Source: Myxococcota bacterium (GTDB lineage: Bacteria > Myxococcota_A > Polyangia > Fen-1088). Taken from it: DNA of 49,522 nucleotides. The notes beneath the pieces were generated by a model that did no database searches, had not been told where the DNA came from, and worked only from the letters and a program-made list of their open reading frames with translations. The position numbers and the translations under genes were made by a program. The DNA lies in the NCBI GenBank assembly GCA_025934105.1, contig JAICYS010000010.1, positions 1 to 49,522 of the forward strand, given 5' to 3'. Positions 33,001-39,198 of the stretch are shown here, piece after piece (position 1 is the stretch's first letter; the number at the start of each line of letters is the position of its first letter).

Positions 33001-34301
33001 TTTGCGCGACGGTGTCGTACGCGGCGATCAGCGGGAAGCCCGTCGCGTGCACCGACTACGTATCCCTCACGTGCGTCACGGGCACGACCGACCTTGGCGG
33101 AACAAACGCGACCCCGACCGTCACCGGCGTCGAGGACGGCGCCGCCCAGCGCGGATCGCTCCTCGCGACCGAAATCGCGACGCCGTCAGTCCCTGCCGCC
33201 GGCAAGCTCAAAGCGTACGCCAGTGCGACCGGTGTCTTGGCCGCTGAAACTCCCTCGGGCACCGTCAGCAACACGTATTTCCCGAGCACGTGCGGATCGA
33301 ACACATGGGCATCCGCGCTGACGTCGTCCGGGGCCATGACATGCACGCAGCCAGCGTTTTCGAGTCTCAGCGGGTCGGCCACGTGCTCCCAGGTCGGGAC
33401 GGCTGGCGCCTATCGCCTGATCGACGGAGGGAGTTGCTCGGGGTCTGTCTGGCCGACGTCCGGGACGTGGGCCAACGGCCAAGCGCTCATCACCACTGCC
33501 GGCACCGTCACGACGGTCAACCAGTGCAGCGTCAACGCATCCTGCTCGGCCAGCAGTGATTTGGCGGGTACCTACCCAGGCCCGAGCGTCGTGGCCATAC
33601 ACGACGGTGCGGGCGTTAGCCACGCGACGAACACGTCGACCTGGACGACGGGATCGTTGCTTGAGACGGACGGGGTAGGACACGTCATCACGAACCCCAC
33701 GCTGGCGTGTACTCAAGATCCTGGGTTTACAGGCGACGTGATCAAATCCGCCGGATCGTGCGCGACGCAGGTCGCGTCCGTCACCGATCTAGCGTCAGTG
33801 CGGTGGGCGGTCGGTACGTGGACGAACGATCAGATCCTGGCGACCAGCTCCGTCGGCAGCTCGATCAAGACCCTGGCCAAGAGCTCGATCTTTTCGGTCC
33901 CGCTCTACTACAGCACGCAGATGTTCGCGATGCTCAACGTCGGCGAACTCGTCGAGGGCGGCCAGGCGTCAGCTGCGACCGGATCGATCGGGACGGTGCG
34001 AACAGAGTACCCGGTCGGAGTTGCCGCGGGCACGGTTACGCTGTCGTGCCGACTGTCCGCCAACCACATCACCGGCGGCACATTCACGTTCAAAGCCGCA
34101 CGCAACGGAGCCGACACGTCCGCCGCGCTCTCATTCACGTCTGGCACAGCAACCGGGGTGTTCACCGCCACGGCGACAGTGAGCAGCCCAGCGACGTCGG
34201 ATGCCTGGGGCCTGGATGTGTCTGCAGTCGGGACCGCGAACAGCTGTGGATCAGGGACCTGTCCGGTCGACATCGCCTGCACCGAGCTGCTGCAGCCCTG
34301 A
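30018..34301 (+). CDS. Giant tail fibre with two LamG-like domains and signal-like N terminus
   Basis: GTG 30018; 1427 aa. Residues 1-27 look like a Sec signal peptide: RAR, hydrophobic AAFAASLTLVMA, then PVAA|DQ. ATG 30078 (MATPVAADQG) would omit it; neither start has a good ribosome site. TLLGNPSATSAAPIGITVG near 95 and LTGGGALSGDL near 550 are usual tail-fibre motifs. Two related domains at about 209-430 and 640-870 start with GLAVWLKADAGV and GLKLWLKADVGV and end in VYDH.LS..D, a LamG/concanavalin-like carbohydrate-binding fold. The C-terminal 90 residues form a separate beta domain. Probable receptor-binding fibre. Confidence 0.75.
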   Translation: MVAIRARSVYAAFAASLTLVMATPVAADQGWTQPVNAQNWRLYGLPAPTLGTSPLRLQDLTLCTSGMLAVNSTGLPFHCATLSDLPAIPAGTLLGNPSATSAAPIGITVGAGLNLSLAGVLTATGGADALGFYLVTQSANAPPNAFDLGSLSSGALYSTVSSGHSTLSVVDPYQVAVDGTDVAPARLASKVVGSYPISFSSPPAAPPIPGLAVWLKADAGVTSSGGNVSTWVDQVNGYSFAVVGTAPTLVTGSMGGLPVVRFNDTGGTSNSCYLSSTISTSGWSGATVLYVVRTAPDATLSSLYQGIVNIRDGANARWSFNVSDKTDGFGVGGVGPNGIPGLGTYSPALTNSQIVVEAYRYDKTTWRLSGTYATTVADTSFPGATATMHVGSVDYGGGQSTADVEEVLVYDHSLSDDDLKIAAAYAQGRAGSNVGINEIVEASHATSGVTAGTYTAPTVTFDRWGHATSASSVAYQSTQLAGLSVLGRGANSTGTMAAITATSGSNGALRESGGTVGFGNISEAIVQNLTADLASKVPTTRNVNTALPLTGGGALSGDLNLGINVFGASGASHSTGIVPDPGATAGTTRYLREDGTWVVVSTADKLVAVNASDTAADYLANKLVGLAPVSITTVSPSGGPPTTGLKLWLKADVGVTLSGSNVTGWADQSGNGNNVVTATTSPTFVASSINGIPGISFGTGSTSTEGLVNTSTNLLTAGSARSVIAVVAPTNVVANAVLTFRLNGTQWASCLGVNSHPNIVWSDTAVVDISTTTAALSSTSPLLAEWYGTSNPSGTLTHDQNGTARSVVSSTMGNAESGTTGFAIGYQPGVTGRSFVGAISEIFVYDHILSAGDIATLRGYVNTRYAMSVAGASGGGATSYQLQASVGYDNSTITLNGTSQLQVGGFTGGDVTSSAGSRVLTLGNIPTGTTQAGAINATSVSTPATPAAGHGNVFYDVSDQNYAVVTEAGTYKHMVQSQTCTGQFISAISDAGFPICATVSYAAISGKPVACTDYVSLTCVTGTTDLGGTNATPTVTGVEDGAAQRGSLLATEIATPSVPAAGKLKAYASATGVLAAETPSGTVSNTYFPSTCGSNTWASALTSSGAMTCTQPAFSSLSGSATCSQVGTAGAYRLIDGGSCSGSVWPTSGTWANGQALITTAGTVTTVNQCSVNASCSASSDLAGTYPGPSVVAIHDGAGVSHATNTSTWTTGSLLETDGVGHVITNPTLACTQDPGFTGDVIKSAGSCATQVASVTDLASVRWAVGTWTNDQILATSSVGSSIKTLAKSSIFSVPLYYSTQMFAMLNVGELVEGGQASAATGSIGTVRTEYPVGVAAGTVTLSCRLSANHITGGTFTFKAARNGADTSAALSFTSGTATGVFTATATVSSPATSDAWGLDVSAVGTANSCGSGTCPVDIACTELLQP

Positions 34302-34352
34302 TGGTGTCTCGCGAAACATGGCGACCGGAGAAGCCAGCGAAGTGAAGATCGG

Positions 34353-34371
34353 CCCCCGCCAAAAGTGGGGG
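34353..34371 (+). terminator. Short GC hairpin after the fibre gene
   Basis: CCCCC (34353-34357) and GGGGG (34367-34371) can pair around a 9-nt loop, GCCAAAAGT, 51 nt after the fibre stop. There is no T-run. The interval also contains a 14-codon ATG frame overlapping the fibre stop (34301-34345), which is not convincing as a gene. Confidence 0.35.
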
Positions 34372-34409
34372 ACCTGACCCATCCCGCCGAGAATGGTGCA
34401 GCGTGACCG

Positions 34410-34796
34410 GTGACCACCGACCCGTTTTGGAGAATCCGCCAGGCGGCCCAGGCCGACCTTCCGCGGCAGCGCAGGGAGCTGCGGCGAGAACTGCGCGTAG
34501 CGCGTCGGGAGCGTCGGAAGCATCGGTGGCGGCGCTGGCGGGACTTCTGGAAGCGGCGCGCCGACGACCTGAAGATTGCCGGAATGGTGATCGGCGGGGC
34601 GGCGGGGGTCGTCACAGGGGGCGCCGCGCTCTACAAAAACGCACACGCCATGTGGCACGCGGCGAAGCGGGCGTGGTCGTTTTACGCGGACCGCGATGTG
34701 GGGGAGCCCGCGCAGCCGCCGCCGACGGGCGCACCTTCAACCGCGTTGGACTTCCCCGTGACGCGAGGGCGGCCGCCCGACGGTGGTCTGCGGTAA
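34410..34796 (+). CDS. Basic membrane protein, possible lysis-region protein (128 aa)
   Basis: GTG 34410. The first 50 residues are extremely Arg-rich and helical, followed by one membrane segment (IAGMVIGGAAGVVTGGAAL, about 56-74) and a Pro-rich tail. The Arg-rich face would stay in the cytoplasm. It starts the block that contains the LLH-type holin, so a role in lysis or membrane anchoring is possible. No family recognised. Confidence 0.55.
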   Translation: MTTDPFWRIRQAAQADLPRQRRELRRELRVARRERRKHRWRRWRDFWKRRADDLKIAGMVIGGAAGVVTGGAALYKNAHAMWHAAKRAWSFYADRDVGEPAQPPPTGAPSTALDFPVTRGRPPDGGLR

Positions 34797-34802
34797 CGGT
34801 GA

Positions 34803-35165
34803 ATGTCACATGACTCCAAGGGCAATGGCCGCGCTGGCCCCCCCGCGCCGAATGCCCAAGATCCAATGGCGGGAGGTGCTGATGAGATCGCTAGCACGAA
34901 CGGGGTTGGCTCCAGCGGCGCGACCGTCGAGTCCGACATCATCGCGTTCTTTTACACCGACGCGGCGGGAGCCCTTGCGCGAATACGCGCGGACGCTGGG
35001 GAGCTTGAGCGATATTCGAAACGAGTTGGCCGCTTCGTTGGAGAGGCTGGACTCGATGCTTCCGCCGACGTCCGCCGAGAGTTTCACCGAGCCTGCGAGC
35101 TCGCAGGCCGCGCCTCCACGCTGACGTTTCGCCTGCTCGATATCTTGCGGGCCGATCTGACCTGA
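34803..35165 (+). CDS. Hypothetical helical protein (120 aa), overlapped by a second frame
   Basis: ATG 34803. After a 45-residue low-complexity start, residues 50-120 are amphipathic helices (IRADAGELERYSKRVGRFVG, then RREFHRACELAGRASTLTFR). It ends 14 nt before the holin. A second frame in the same direction (ATG 34810 to TGA 35122-35124) also looks coding, with high G/C at third positions and a helix LREYARTLGSLSDIRNELAA. I prefer the first frame because its helical end runs up to the next ribosome site. Confidence 0.5.
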   Translation: MSHDSKGNGRAGPPAPNAQDPMAGGADEIASTNGVGSSGATVESDIIAFFYTDAAGALARIRADAGELERYSKRVGRFVGEAGLDASADVRREFHRACELAGRASTLTFRLLDILRADLT

Positions 35166-35179
35166 AAGGACTCAACGCC

Positions 35180-35683
35180 ATGACCGTTTCGCAAACCCTG
35201 TCCCAATACGTTGCCGATGCCGCTCCCGTGCTGGGAACGCTGCTGGTCGCCGTCGTCACCTGTCTCGCCGCGCGCGCGACGGCCTGGGTGAACGCCCACG
35301 CGAAGAATGCCCTGGTGACTGGCTTCATGGACCGCCTCCGCAGGGAAGTGGACGCTGGCGTCGCCGCCACCGAGCAGACCGTCGTGGCCAACCTCAAGCC
35401 CGCCGACGGCGGCAGCCTAACTCCGGCCGATGCTGCACGCGCCAAGCAGGCGGCCGAGGACCTGGTATTGGCCAACCTCGGCGGCGACAAGTGGATCGCC
35501 GAGGCAAAGAAGATTCTGGGCGAGGCCGATATCAAGGCGTTCTTGGCGTCCCGAATCGAGGCGGCTGTCCATTCGATGAGCCAGTGGCAGACGATCCCAG
35601 ATGCGCCGCCTGCGGCCGTCGCCGTCGCCCAGGTCTCGCCCGCGCTCGCCGCCGCCACCACCACCGCCCCAGCCGCGCCGTGA
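35180..35683 (+). CDS. Holin, LLH type
   Basis: ATG with GAAAGGA upstream; 167 aa. One N-terminal membrane segment (APVLGTLLVAVVTCLAARA, about 15-33), then a helical cytoplasmic domain with VDAGVAATEQTVV, AKQAAEDLVL and the terminal FLASRIEAAVHSM. This layout matches LLH-family phage holins, where EAAV close to the end is conserved. It would form the membrane lesion that releases or activates the M15 endolysin encoded at 37241. The Ala/Pro/Thr tail is extra. Confidence 0.7.
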   Translation: MTVSQTLSQYVADAAPVLGTLLVAVVTCLAARATAWVNAHAKNALVTGFMDRLRREVDAGVAATEQTVVANLKPADGGSLTPADAARAKQAAEDLVLANLGGDKWIAEAKKILGEADIKAFLASRIEAAVHSMSQWQTIPDAPPAAVAVAQVSPALAAATTTAPAAP

Positions 35684-35955
35684 ACTGGATCGACGCAGCC
35701 GTAGTCCTCGCGGGCGCCCTCGCGTGGGCCCTGGCTTCGCGCAGCGCTTACCGACGCGGTCGTCTTGATGGTGTCGTTGTCGGCTTCGAGGCTGGCCGCA
35801 AGGCCGGCTTTGCCGACGGTCTCGCCCGAGGCATCGTCGTGAGCTCCGCGGCCTTCGCCGGCGTCTCTTTGCAGCGGCCGATCCTGGAGGATCTGCCCGT
35901 CGGCGGTCGACTCGAGGTGCGAATGCGCGAGTCGGCCGCCCGCAAGCCAAGCTGA
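35680..35955 (+). CDS. Small membrane protein next to holin (91 aa)
   Basis: GTG overlaps the holin stop (GTGA). The N-terminal segment WIDAAVVLAGALAWALA is membrane-spanning, followed by a basic hinge (SRSAYRRGRLDG) and a soluble part with a second weak hydrophobic stretch (GIVVSSAAFAGVSL). Location suggests a lysis accessory protein such as an antiholin or spanin partner, but no motif proves it. Confidence 0.55.
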   Translation: MNWIDAAVVLAGALAWALASRSAYRRGRLDGVVVGFEAGRKAGFADGLARGIVVSSAAFAGVSLQRPILEDLPVGGRLEVRMRESAARKPS

Positions 35956-36149
35956 TGGGCGACTCGGTGACCGATTCTGCCGGGTCCGTCCTGGCGTCAT
36001 GGGCCGCGCGCGAAGCCGTGCTGCGGGATGAGGCAGCCACGGACTGGCCGACGCACGTCCAATACGCCGGAAACGGCCAGTTGGTGGTGGTCCACGACGG
36101 CCTGGAGGTAGTCTGGCCGCCCGACCTGACCGGCGGGGTGCGGGGGTGA
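35955..36149 (+). CDS. Hypothetical protein (64 aa)
   Basis: ATG overlaps the previous stop (TGATG), and its own stop overlaps the next ATG in the same way. The product is small, acidic and soluble with ASWAAREAVLRDEAATDWPT, then a beta hairpin QLVVVHDGLEVVW. Unknown family. The tight coupling supports translation. Confidence 0.5.
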   Translation: MGDSVTDSAGSVLASWAAREAVLRDEAATDWPTHVQYAGNGQLVVVHDGLEVVWPPDLTGGVRG

Positions 36150-36301
36150 TGCTCGTACGAATCGTCAAGACGGCAGTCGCCGGCCTGGCGCTCGCGTCCC
36201 TGGCGGGCGGCCTGCTGGTCGCTCGGCACCCGCTGCTGCGGCTGGCGGCCAGCGAGGCGATCGGGCAGGAGCTGGCGACCGCGCGGCGGGGATTGCGGTG
36301 A
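36149..36301 (+). CDS. Small single-span membrane protein (50 aa)
   Basis: ATG 36149 overlaps the previous stop (TGATG); the stop overlaps the RusA start (GTGA). The product is MLVRIVKTAVAGLALASLAG, then GLLVARHP and a helical tail. It has a positively charged N terminus and one hydrophobic span (about 7-27). Third small membrane protein in this block, so possibly a lysis accessory or inner spanin-like protein. Confidence 0.5.
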   Translation: MLVRIVKTAVAGLALASLAGGLLVARHPLLRLAASEAIGQELATARRGLR

Positions 36302-36669
36302 GGTTCGTCGTTCACGGGCCACCACGCACCAAGAAGAACCACCAGCGCATCATTCGCGTGAAGGGCCGCCCCGTCATCGCGCAGGCGCGCACGGCAGACG
36401 CCTGGGAGGAGTCGGCTATCTTCCAGCTGCGAGCGCAGTCCCCAAGGACGCTGCCAGCGTTCATGTGCCCCGTGAATCTGCGCGCGGTGGTCTACCGCGA
36501 GCGCGCCGTCGGCGACCTCGGGAACTACCTGGCGGCCGTCTGCGACGCGCTGGAGCGCGCGGGAATCGTCGAAAACGACAAATGGATCCTCGGCTTCGAC
36601 GGCTCGCGGCTGATGGTCGACCGGACCCGGCCTCGGGTCGAAATCGACCTGACGCCGATGGAGGCGTGA
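36298..36669 (+). CDS. rusA: RusA-family Holliday junction resolvase
   Basis: GTG overlaps the previous stop; 123 aa, normal for the family. GPPRTKKNHQRIIRVKGRP, then ERAVGDLGNYLAAVCDAL and VENDKWILGFDGSR match RusA. Candidate metal ligands are D73, D83 and D94. The usual D-x-D-N..K is here D-L-G-N-Y-L-A: the second Asp is Gly (also seen in other phage RusA variants) and the Lys is Ala. It would resolve branched DNA before packaging. It is placed among lysis genes rather than with the recombination genes at 44 kb. Confidence 0.8.
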   Translation: MRFVVHGPPRTKKNHQRIIRVKGRPVIAQARTADAWEESAIFQLRAQSPRTLPAFMCPVNLRAVVYRERAVGDLGNYLAAVCDALERAGIVENDKWILGFDGSRLMVDRTRPRVEIDLTPMEA

Positions 36670-37028
36670 TGCGCCCCGGCGGGCCGCCGCCGGACGACGA
36701 CGATCCGGCGGCCGAATGGAGCGCACCGAACACCGGCGACACCGTGGTCGACCTTGAGCCCACCGACCTGGTCGAATTCGGCCAGGACGACGACGTCACC
36801 CCGAGCCACCCGGGCTACACGCTGCCCGGGTACGAACTCGGGCGCCGTGATGAGCGGGCTGCCTTCCTCGCAGCGCGGGACGGGATGGCGGCCGTCGAGC
36901 GGCACCGCGGGTTCGCGTTGGCGATGCACGTCGTGCGCGACCACATGCTCGACGACGGGGCCGCGCCCGAGATTGCTGACGCGATCATCGCGGCGCTGGC
37001 GAAGCGCGCGGGCGTGAAGCTGGGCTAG
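36669..37028 (+). CDS. Acidic hypothetical protein (119 aa)
   Basis: ATG overlaps the rusA stop (TGATG). The first 55 residues are Asp/Glu/Pro rich and probably disordered. The C-terminal half is helical (GYELGRRDERAAFLAARDGM, then HVVRDHML and EIADAIIAALAKRAG). Unknown family. Its stop TAG lies in CTAG, which also provides the stop of the minus-strand gene once that gene's frameshift is corrected. Confidence 0.6.
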   Translation: MRPGGPPPDDDDPAAEWSAPNTGDTVVDLEPTDLVEFGQDDDVTPSHPGYTLPGYELGRRDERAAFLAARDGMAAVERHRGFALAMHVVRDHMLDDGAAPEIADAIIAALAKRAGVKLG

Positions 37029-37241
37029 GCCGCGCCCAGCTCCCGCCGCGCGATCTCCCGCCCGCCGCACGCGCTCCTGGGCCGCCTCCAGCCGGCGCCG
37101 GAAGGCCTCGGCTGCGGCGATGTCGATGTGCCCGTCCCGGTCCGCGACCGCTTCGTCGATTTCTCGCCGGACCGCGGTCAACTCCTCGCGCGCTCGGCGC
37201 TCGTCGTCGGCCAGCTCGCGGGACTCGTCGGCGATGGTCAT
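37025..37241 (-). pseudogene. Coiled-coil protein with apparent frameshift
   Basis: ATG 37241 overlaps the endolysin stop (TGATG). The frame reads MTIADESRELADDERRAREE and on through a charged coiled coil to QERVRR at about residue 60. There the frame fails to stop and would run antisense through two plus-strand genes to 36525. A +1 shift within the G/C run at about 37055-37068 instead gives ...RREIARRELGAA-type residues and a TAG at 37025-37027, which meets the plus-strand stop at CTAG. Either a sequence error or a real frameshift. A helical protein beside the endolysin could be a spanin-like accessory. Confidence 0.55.
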
Positions 37242-37828
37242 CAGGCGACCAGCGGCGGCCGAAGAATCGCCGTCGGCATGGGCGGCGCGCCAGGATAGGT
37301 GATGCCGTCGATCGAGGTCGCGTTGTGCGGCCAGCCCTCGATCATCGAATCGAGCCAGTCGACCCAGGTCTGGTCTCCGCCGTCCGGGTAGTGACCCGCC
37401 TGCAGTACGGACAGCGCCACCGGCAACTCGACGTGCGGTCGCTCGAAGGACAGACTGCGCAGGCCGACCTGGGATGCGATGGTCGTATACCGCTCCCAGG
37501 CGCCCGGCGTTGGCTGATCCCATGTCCATTTGCCGTCGACGAAAAAGACGTAGTCCGCGGCCAGCCCGAATTGATGGAACGACTGCCACGGCTTCGCGTT
37601 CGTGACGTGCTTGCCGAACGTCCCGCAGCCGGTCACGCGACCCTGTGCGAACAGCTCCTGCTGGCGCTGCGGCGCGCGCCCGGCTTCGAACAGCAGCAGC
37701 GGCAGGCCTGCGGCGGCGAGCGCGGTCTCTAGGTCAGCCAGTTTGGCGCGGAAGACGGGGTGAAGGTGCGAGCGGTCGGTGTCGCGCGGCATGCCTCCAG
37801 GATGGGCCAGGCCGCCGTGCGCCCCCAC
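37241..37828 (-). CDS. Endolysin, M15-type L-alanyl-D-glutamate / D-Ala peptidase
   Basis: Minus strand, 195 aa from GTG 37828; ATG 37792 gives 183 aa and starts nearer the family core. Zn-peptidase motifs are present: FGKHVTNAKPWQSFHQFGLA (H85), AADYVF (D92), and SFERPHVELP (E129, H132). The family cleaves peptide cross-links of peptidoglycan. No signal peptide is visible, so it needs the holin at 35180 for export. Convergent with the lysis block, and coupled to the coiled-coil gene downstream. Confidence 0.85.
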   Translation of the reverse strand: MGAHGGLAHPGGMPRDTDRSHLHPVFRAKLADLETALAAAGLPLLLFEAGRAPQRQQELFAQGRVTGCGTFGKHVTNAKPWQSFHQFGLAADYVFFVDGKWTWDQPTPGAWERYTTIASQVGLRSLSFERPHVELPVALSVLQAGHYPDGGDQTWVDWLDSMIEGWPHNATSIDGITYPGAPPMPTAILRPPLVA

Positions 37829-37840
37829 TTCTGGCGGCCT

Positions 37841-38038
37841 TCAGCGAGACGCAACGCATGCCCTGATTCGCCGCTCGACCTCCTCCTTGCACGCCGGGCA
37901 CGTCACGTTGCTGCGCACGTGCGTCCAGGGGCTGCCTGGCGGCGCGCCGCACAGCGCCCGGTAGTCGGGCCCGCGGCGAGCGTGGATCGTCGGCTCGTTC
38001 GCGCTGGGGCGCTGGGTGAGGTGGGCGGCGTCGGTCAC
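37841..38038 (-). CDS. Zn-ribbon minigene (65 aa)
   Basis: GTG 38038 overlaps the upstream stop (GTGA). The end reads WTHVRSNVTCPACKEEVERR, with a further Cys at ALCGAPP, a pattern common in small phage Zn-binding proteins. The start (VTDAAHLTQ) lies in a 27-bp sequence that is repeated before the upstream gene. Function unknown. Confidence 0.6.
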   Translation of the reverse strand: MTDAAHLTQRPSANEPTIHARRGPDYRALCGAPPGSPWTHVRSNVTCPACKEEVERRIRACVASR

Positions 38039-38341
38039 CGGCGTGCGTCGTAAGCCTTCATTCGCGCCAGCATCACGCGCAGGCATCGGCCGCAGGTTAC
38101 GTCAGTCGGGATGACCGTCCAGCGCACCCGCTGGCCGCCTGGTTTGCCGCGATATCCACAGTCAGGCTCACATCGCGCGCGGCTTTCGCTCATGTGAACG
38201 CGCCGCTCGAATGGCGACGGGACTCCGGTAAGCGCCGATGAGATGATCGCCAGTCCGTTGCGCAACTGGATGTCTTTGTGGGGGAGTCGTTGTTTCATGA
38301 TGTGCCCCGTGGCTGCTGGGTGAGGTGGGAGGCGTCGGTCA
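38011..38341. repeat. 27-bp direct repeat pair (38011-38037 and 38315-38341)
   Basis: The two copies differ at one base. On the minus strand the first encodes the start of the Zn-ribbon gene at 38038 (VTDAAHLTQ). The second would encode LTDASHLTQ with CTG in place of GTG and ends after 15 codons, overlapping the start at 38298. Confidence 0.8.
38035..38298 (-). CDS. Zn-ribbon-like protein (87 aa)
   Basis: ATG 38298; an internal ATG at 38193 would give the Cys part alone. CEPDCGYRGKPGGQRVRW followed by VTCGRCLRVML supplies two CxxC-like pairs. It is coupled to the downstream Zn-ribbon minigene and preceded by a short CTG-initiated remnant that overlaps its ATG. Unknown function; possibly DNA or protein binding. 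Confidence 0.55.
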   Translation of the reverse strand: MKQRLPHKDIQLRNGLAIISSALTGVPSPFERRVHMSESRARCEPDCGYRGKPGGQRVRWTVIPTDVTCGRCLRVMLARMKAYDARR

Positions 38342-38524
38342 GAGCGCCATCCACGGGCAGATGATCAGATCGTCGTGGAGGTACCCGGAGTCAGGCGCGA
38401 TGAAGATCCAGCCGCACGACGGACACGAGCAATCCTCGACGACGGCGGCCTGGAAAGGCCCACGCTTCTTCATCTCTTCCATCTCCTGCTTAACCCGCCA
38501 GGCCGGAACGCGAAGGGATAGCAT
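38339..38524 (-). CDS. Zn-ribbon-like small protein (61 aa)
   Basis: ATG 38524 overlaps the upstream stop (TGATG). The N-terminal half is helical (RVPAWRVKQEMEEMKKR). The C-terminal half has CSCPSCGWIF and IICPW, a compact Cys cluster. Unknown family. Confidence 0.55.
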   Translation of the reverse strand: MLSLRVPAWRVKQEMEEMKKRGPFQAAVVEDCSCPSCGWIFIAPDSGYLHDDLIICPWMAL

Positions 38525-38646
38525 CAGCCCTGTTCTCGGCCGGCGCCGGCCGGCGGTTGCGTGTTGCTCAGCGTCTCAATTGCGATGACCATCACTGATC
38601 TCACCGCATCGTCGATGGTCGCGCCATATGCCAGGGCGCCGGGCAT
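38524..38646 (-). CDS. HicB-like C-terminal minigene (40 aa)
   Basis: ATG 38646 overlaps the upstream stop (TGATG), and its own stop overlaps the next start. MPGALAYGATIDDAVRSVMV resembles the second half of HicB-type antitoxin domains (PG..A.G.T..EA). It is far shorter than a complete HicB and no HicA-like toxin is adjacent, so it is either a fragment or a reduced protein. Start and stop couplings argue that it is translated. Confidence 0.45.
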   Translation of the reverse strand: MPGALAYGATIDDAVRSVMVIAIETLSNTQPPAGAGREQG

Positions 38647-38837
38647 CACGCCTCCCGCCCGCGCGTCGGCGGAAGGTACTCGGCCGCCGCGTTGTCGTTG
38701 GCCCGCGCGTCCTCCCACTCTCCCCGCTCCGCGCCGCAGCCACGCCAAGGCTCCAGCTCCGCGGCGGCCTCGCGGACGGGCAGGTCCCGCTCGTCGAAGG
38801 TCTCGATCAGAATCACGCGCTCTCGACAGTTCGGCAT
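38646..38837 (-). CDS. Hypothetical protein (63 aa)
   Basis: ATG 38837 is set by GGGAGGTG 8 nt upstream; ATG 38843 is too close to it. The product reads MPNCRERVILIETFDERDLP, then RGCGAERGEWEDARANDNA. A 30-bp piece encoding the last segment recurs at 40940-40969. Acidic, soluble, unknown. Confidence 0.55.
   Translation of the reverse strand: MPNCRERVILIETFDERDLPVREAAAELEPWRGCGAERGEWEDARANDNAAAEYLPPTRGREA
38688..38717. repeat. 30-bp direct repeat, second copy at 40940-40969
   Basis: The exact 30-bp repeat lies within a longer similar stretch (about 85 bp). On the minus strand both copies read RGCG(A/P)ERGEWEDARANDNA. The first copy is coding on the minus strand (gene 38646-38837). The second lies inside a plus-strand gene with a strong ribosome site (40896-41051). 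Confidence 0.8.
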
Positions 38838-38842
38838 GTGCA

Positions 38843-39070
38843 TCACCTCCCGACTTTCTTCTTGGACACCGGCTCGGCCGGGGCAAGGCCCTGGCGTTCG
38901 GCTCGCATCCGCTTGATCTTCTCCTTCGCCGCCGCCCTCAGGAACGCGCTCACGTTCGGATCGGTCGAGGTCTCTTCGGCGAACGCTTTGGCGCCCCATT
39001 CCCATTCCTTCAGTTCGTCCGGGGTCACGCGGACGTTGAAGCCTTTGCCTCGGCCTGCTGGCATCTCCAT
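38843..39070 (-). CDS. Ribbon-helix-helix regulator (75 aa)
   Basis: ATG 39070 (or 39064) on the minus strand. KGFNVRVTPDELKEWEWGAK, then DPNVSAFLRAAAKEKIKRM gives the strand-helix-helix pattern of Arc/CopG-type DNA-binding proteins. It heads the minus-strand operon that runs to the endolysin, so it is a candidate regulator of that operon and of the divergent gene at 39199. Confidence 0.65.
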   Translation of the reverse strand: MEMPAGRGKGFNVRVTPDELKEWEWGAKAFAEETSTDPNVSAFLRAAAKEKIKRMRAERQGLAPAEPVSKKKVGR

Positions 39071-39198
39071 GGACGGTATCTATTGTCTCTACACGAAGTC
39101 AACCGTCCACACAACCGCTATTCGTTGACTAGCGGATGCATTGACGCGCCGTGCACCTATCGTCCGACGGTCACCGGTGGAGCATTGACGTCTAGACA
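39071..39198. promoter_or_regulatory. Divergent control region between RHH operon and plus-strand block
   Basis: 128 nt between divergent genes. The minus strand has TTGACT (39102-39097) with a poor -10 (GATACC) at 16 nt. The plus strand has TTGACG at 39141 and 39185 without clear -10 boxes. ATTGTCT (39082-39088) and AGACAAT (39194-39200) form a 7-bp inverted pair, one next to each start codon, suitable as operator half sites for a dimeric regulator such as the adjacent RHH protein. Confidence 0.45.

Noticed and set aside
34939-36726. 595-codon minus-strand open frame
   Set aside because: Covers the holin, small membrane genes and rusA on the plus strand, all with tight stop/start couplings.
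36525-37024. C-terminal antisense extension of the coiled-coil gene
   Set aside because: Runs over rusA and the 119-aa gene; a one-base shift gives a natural stop at 37025, so the extension is treated as an artefact.
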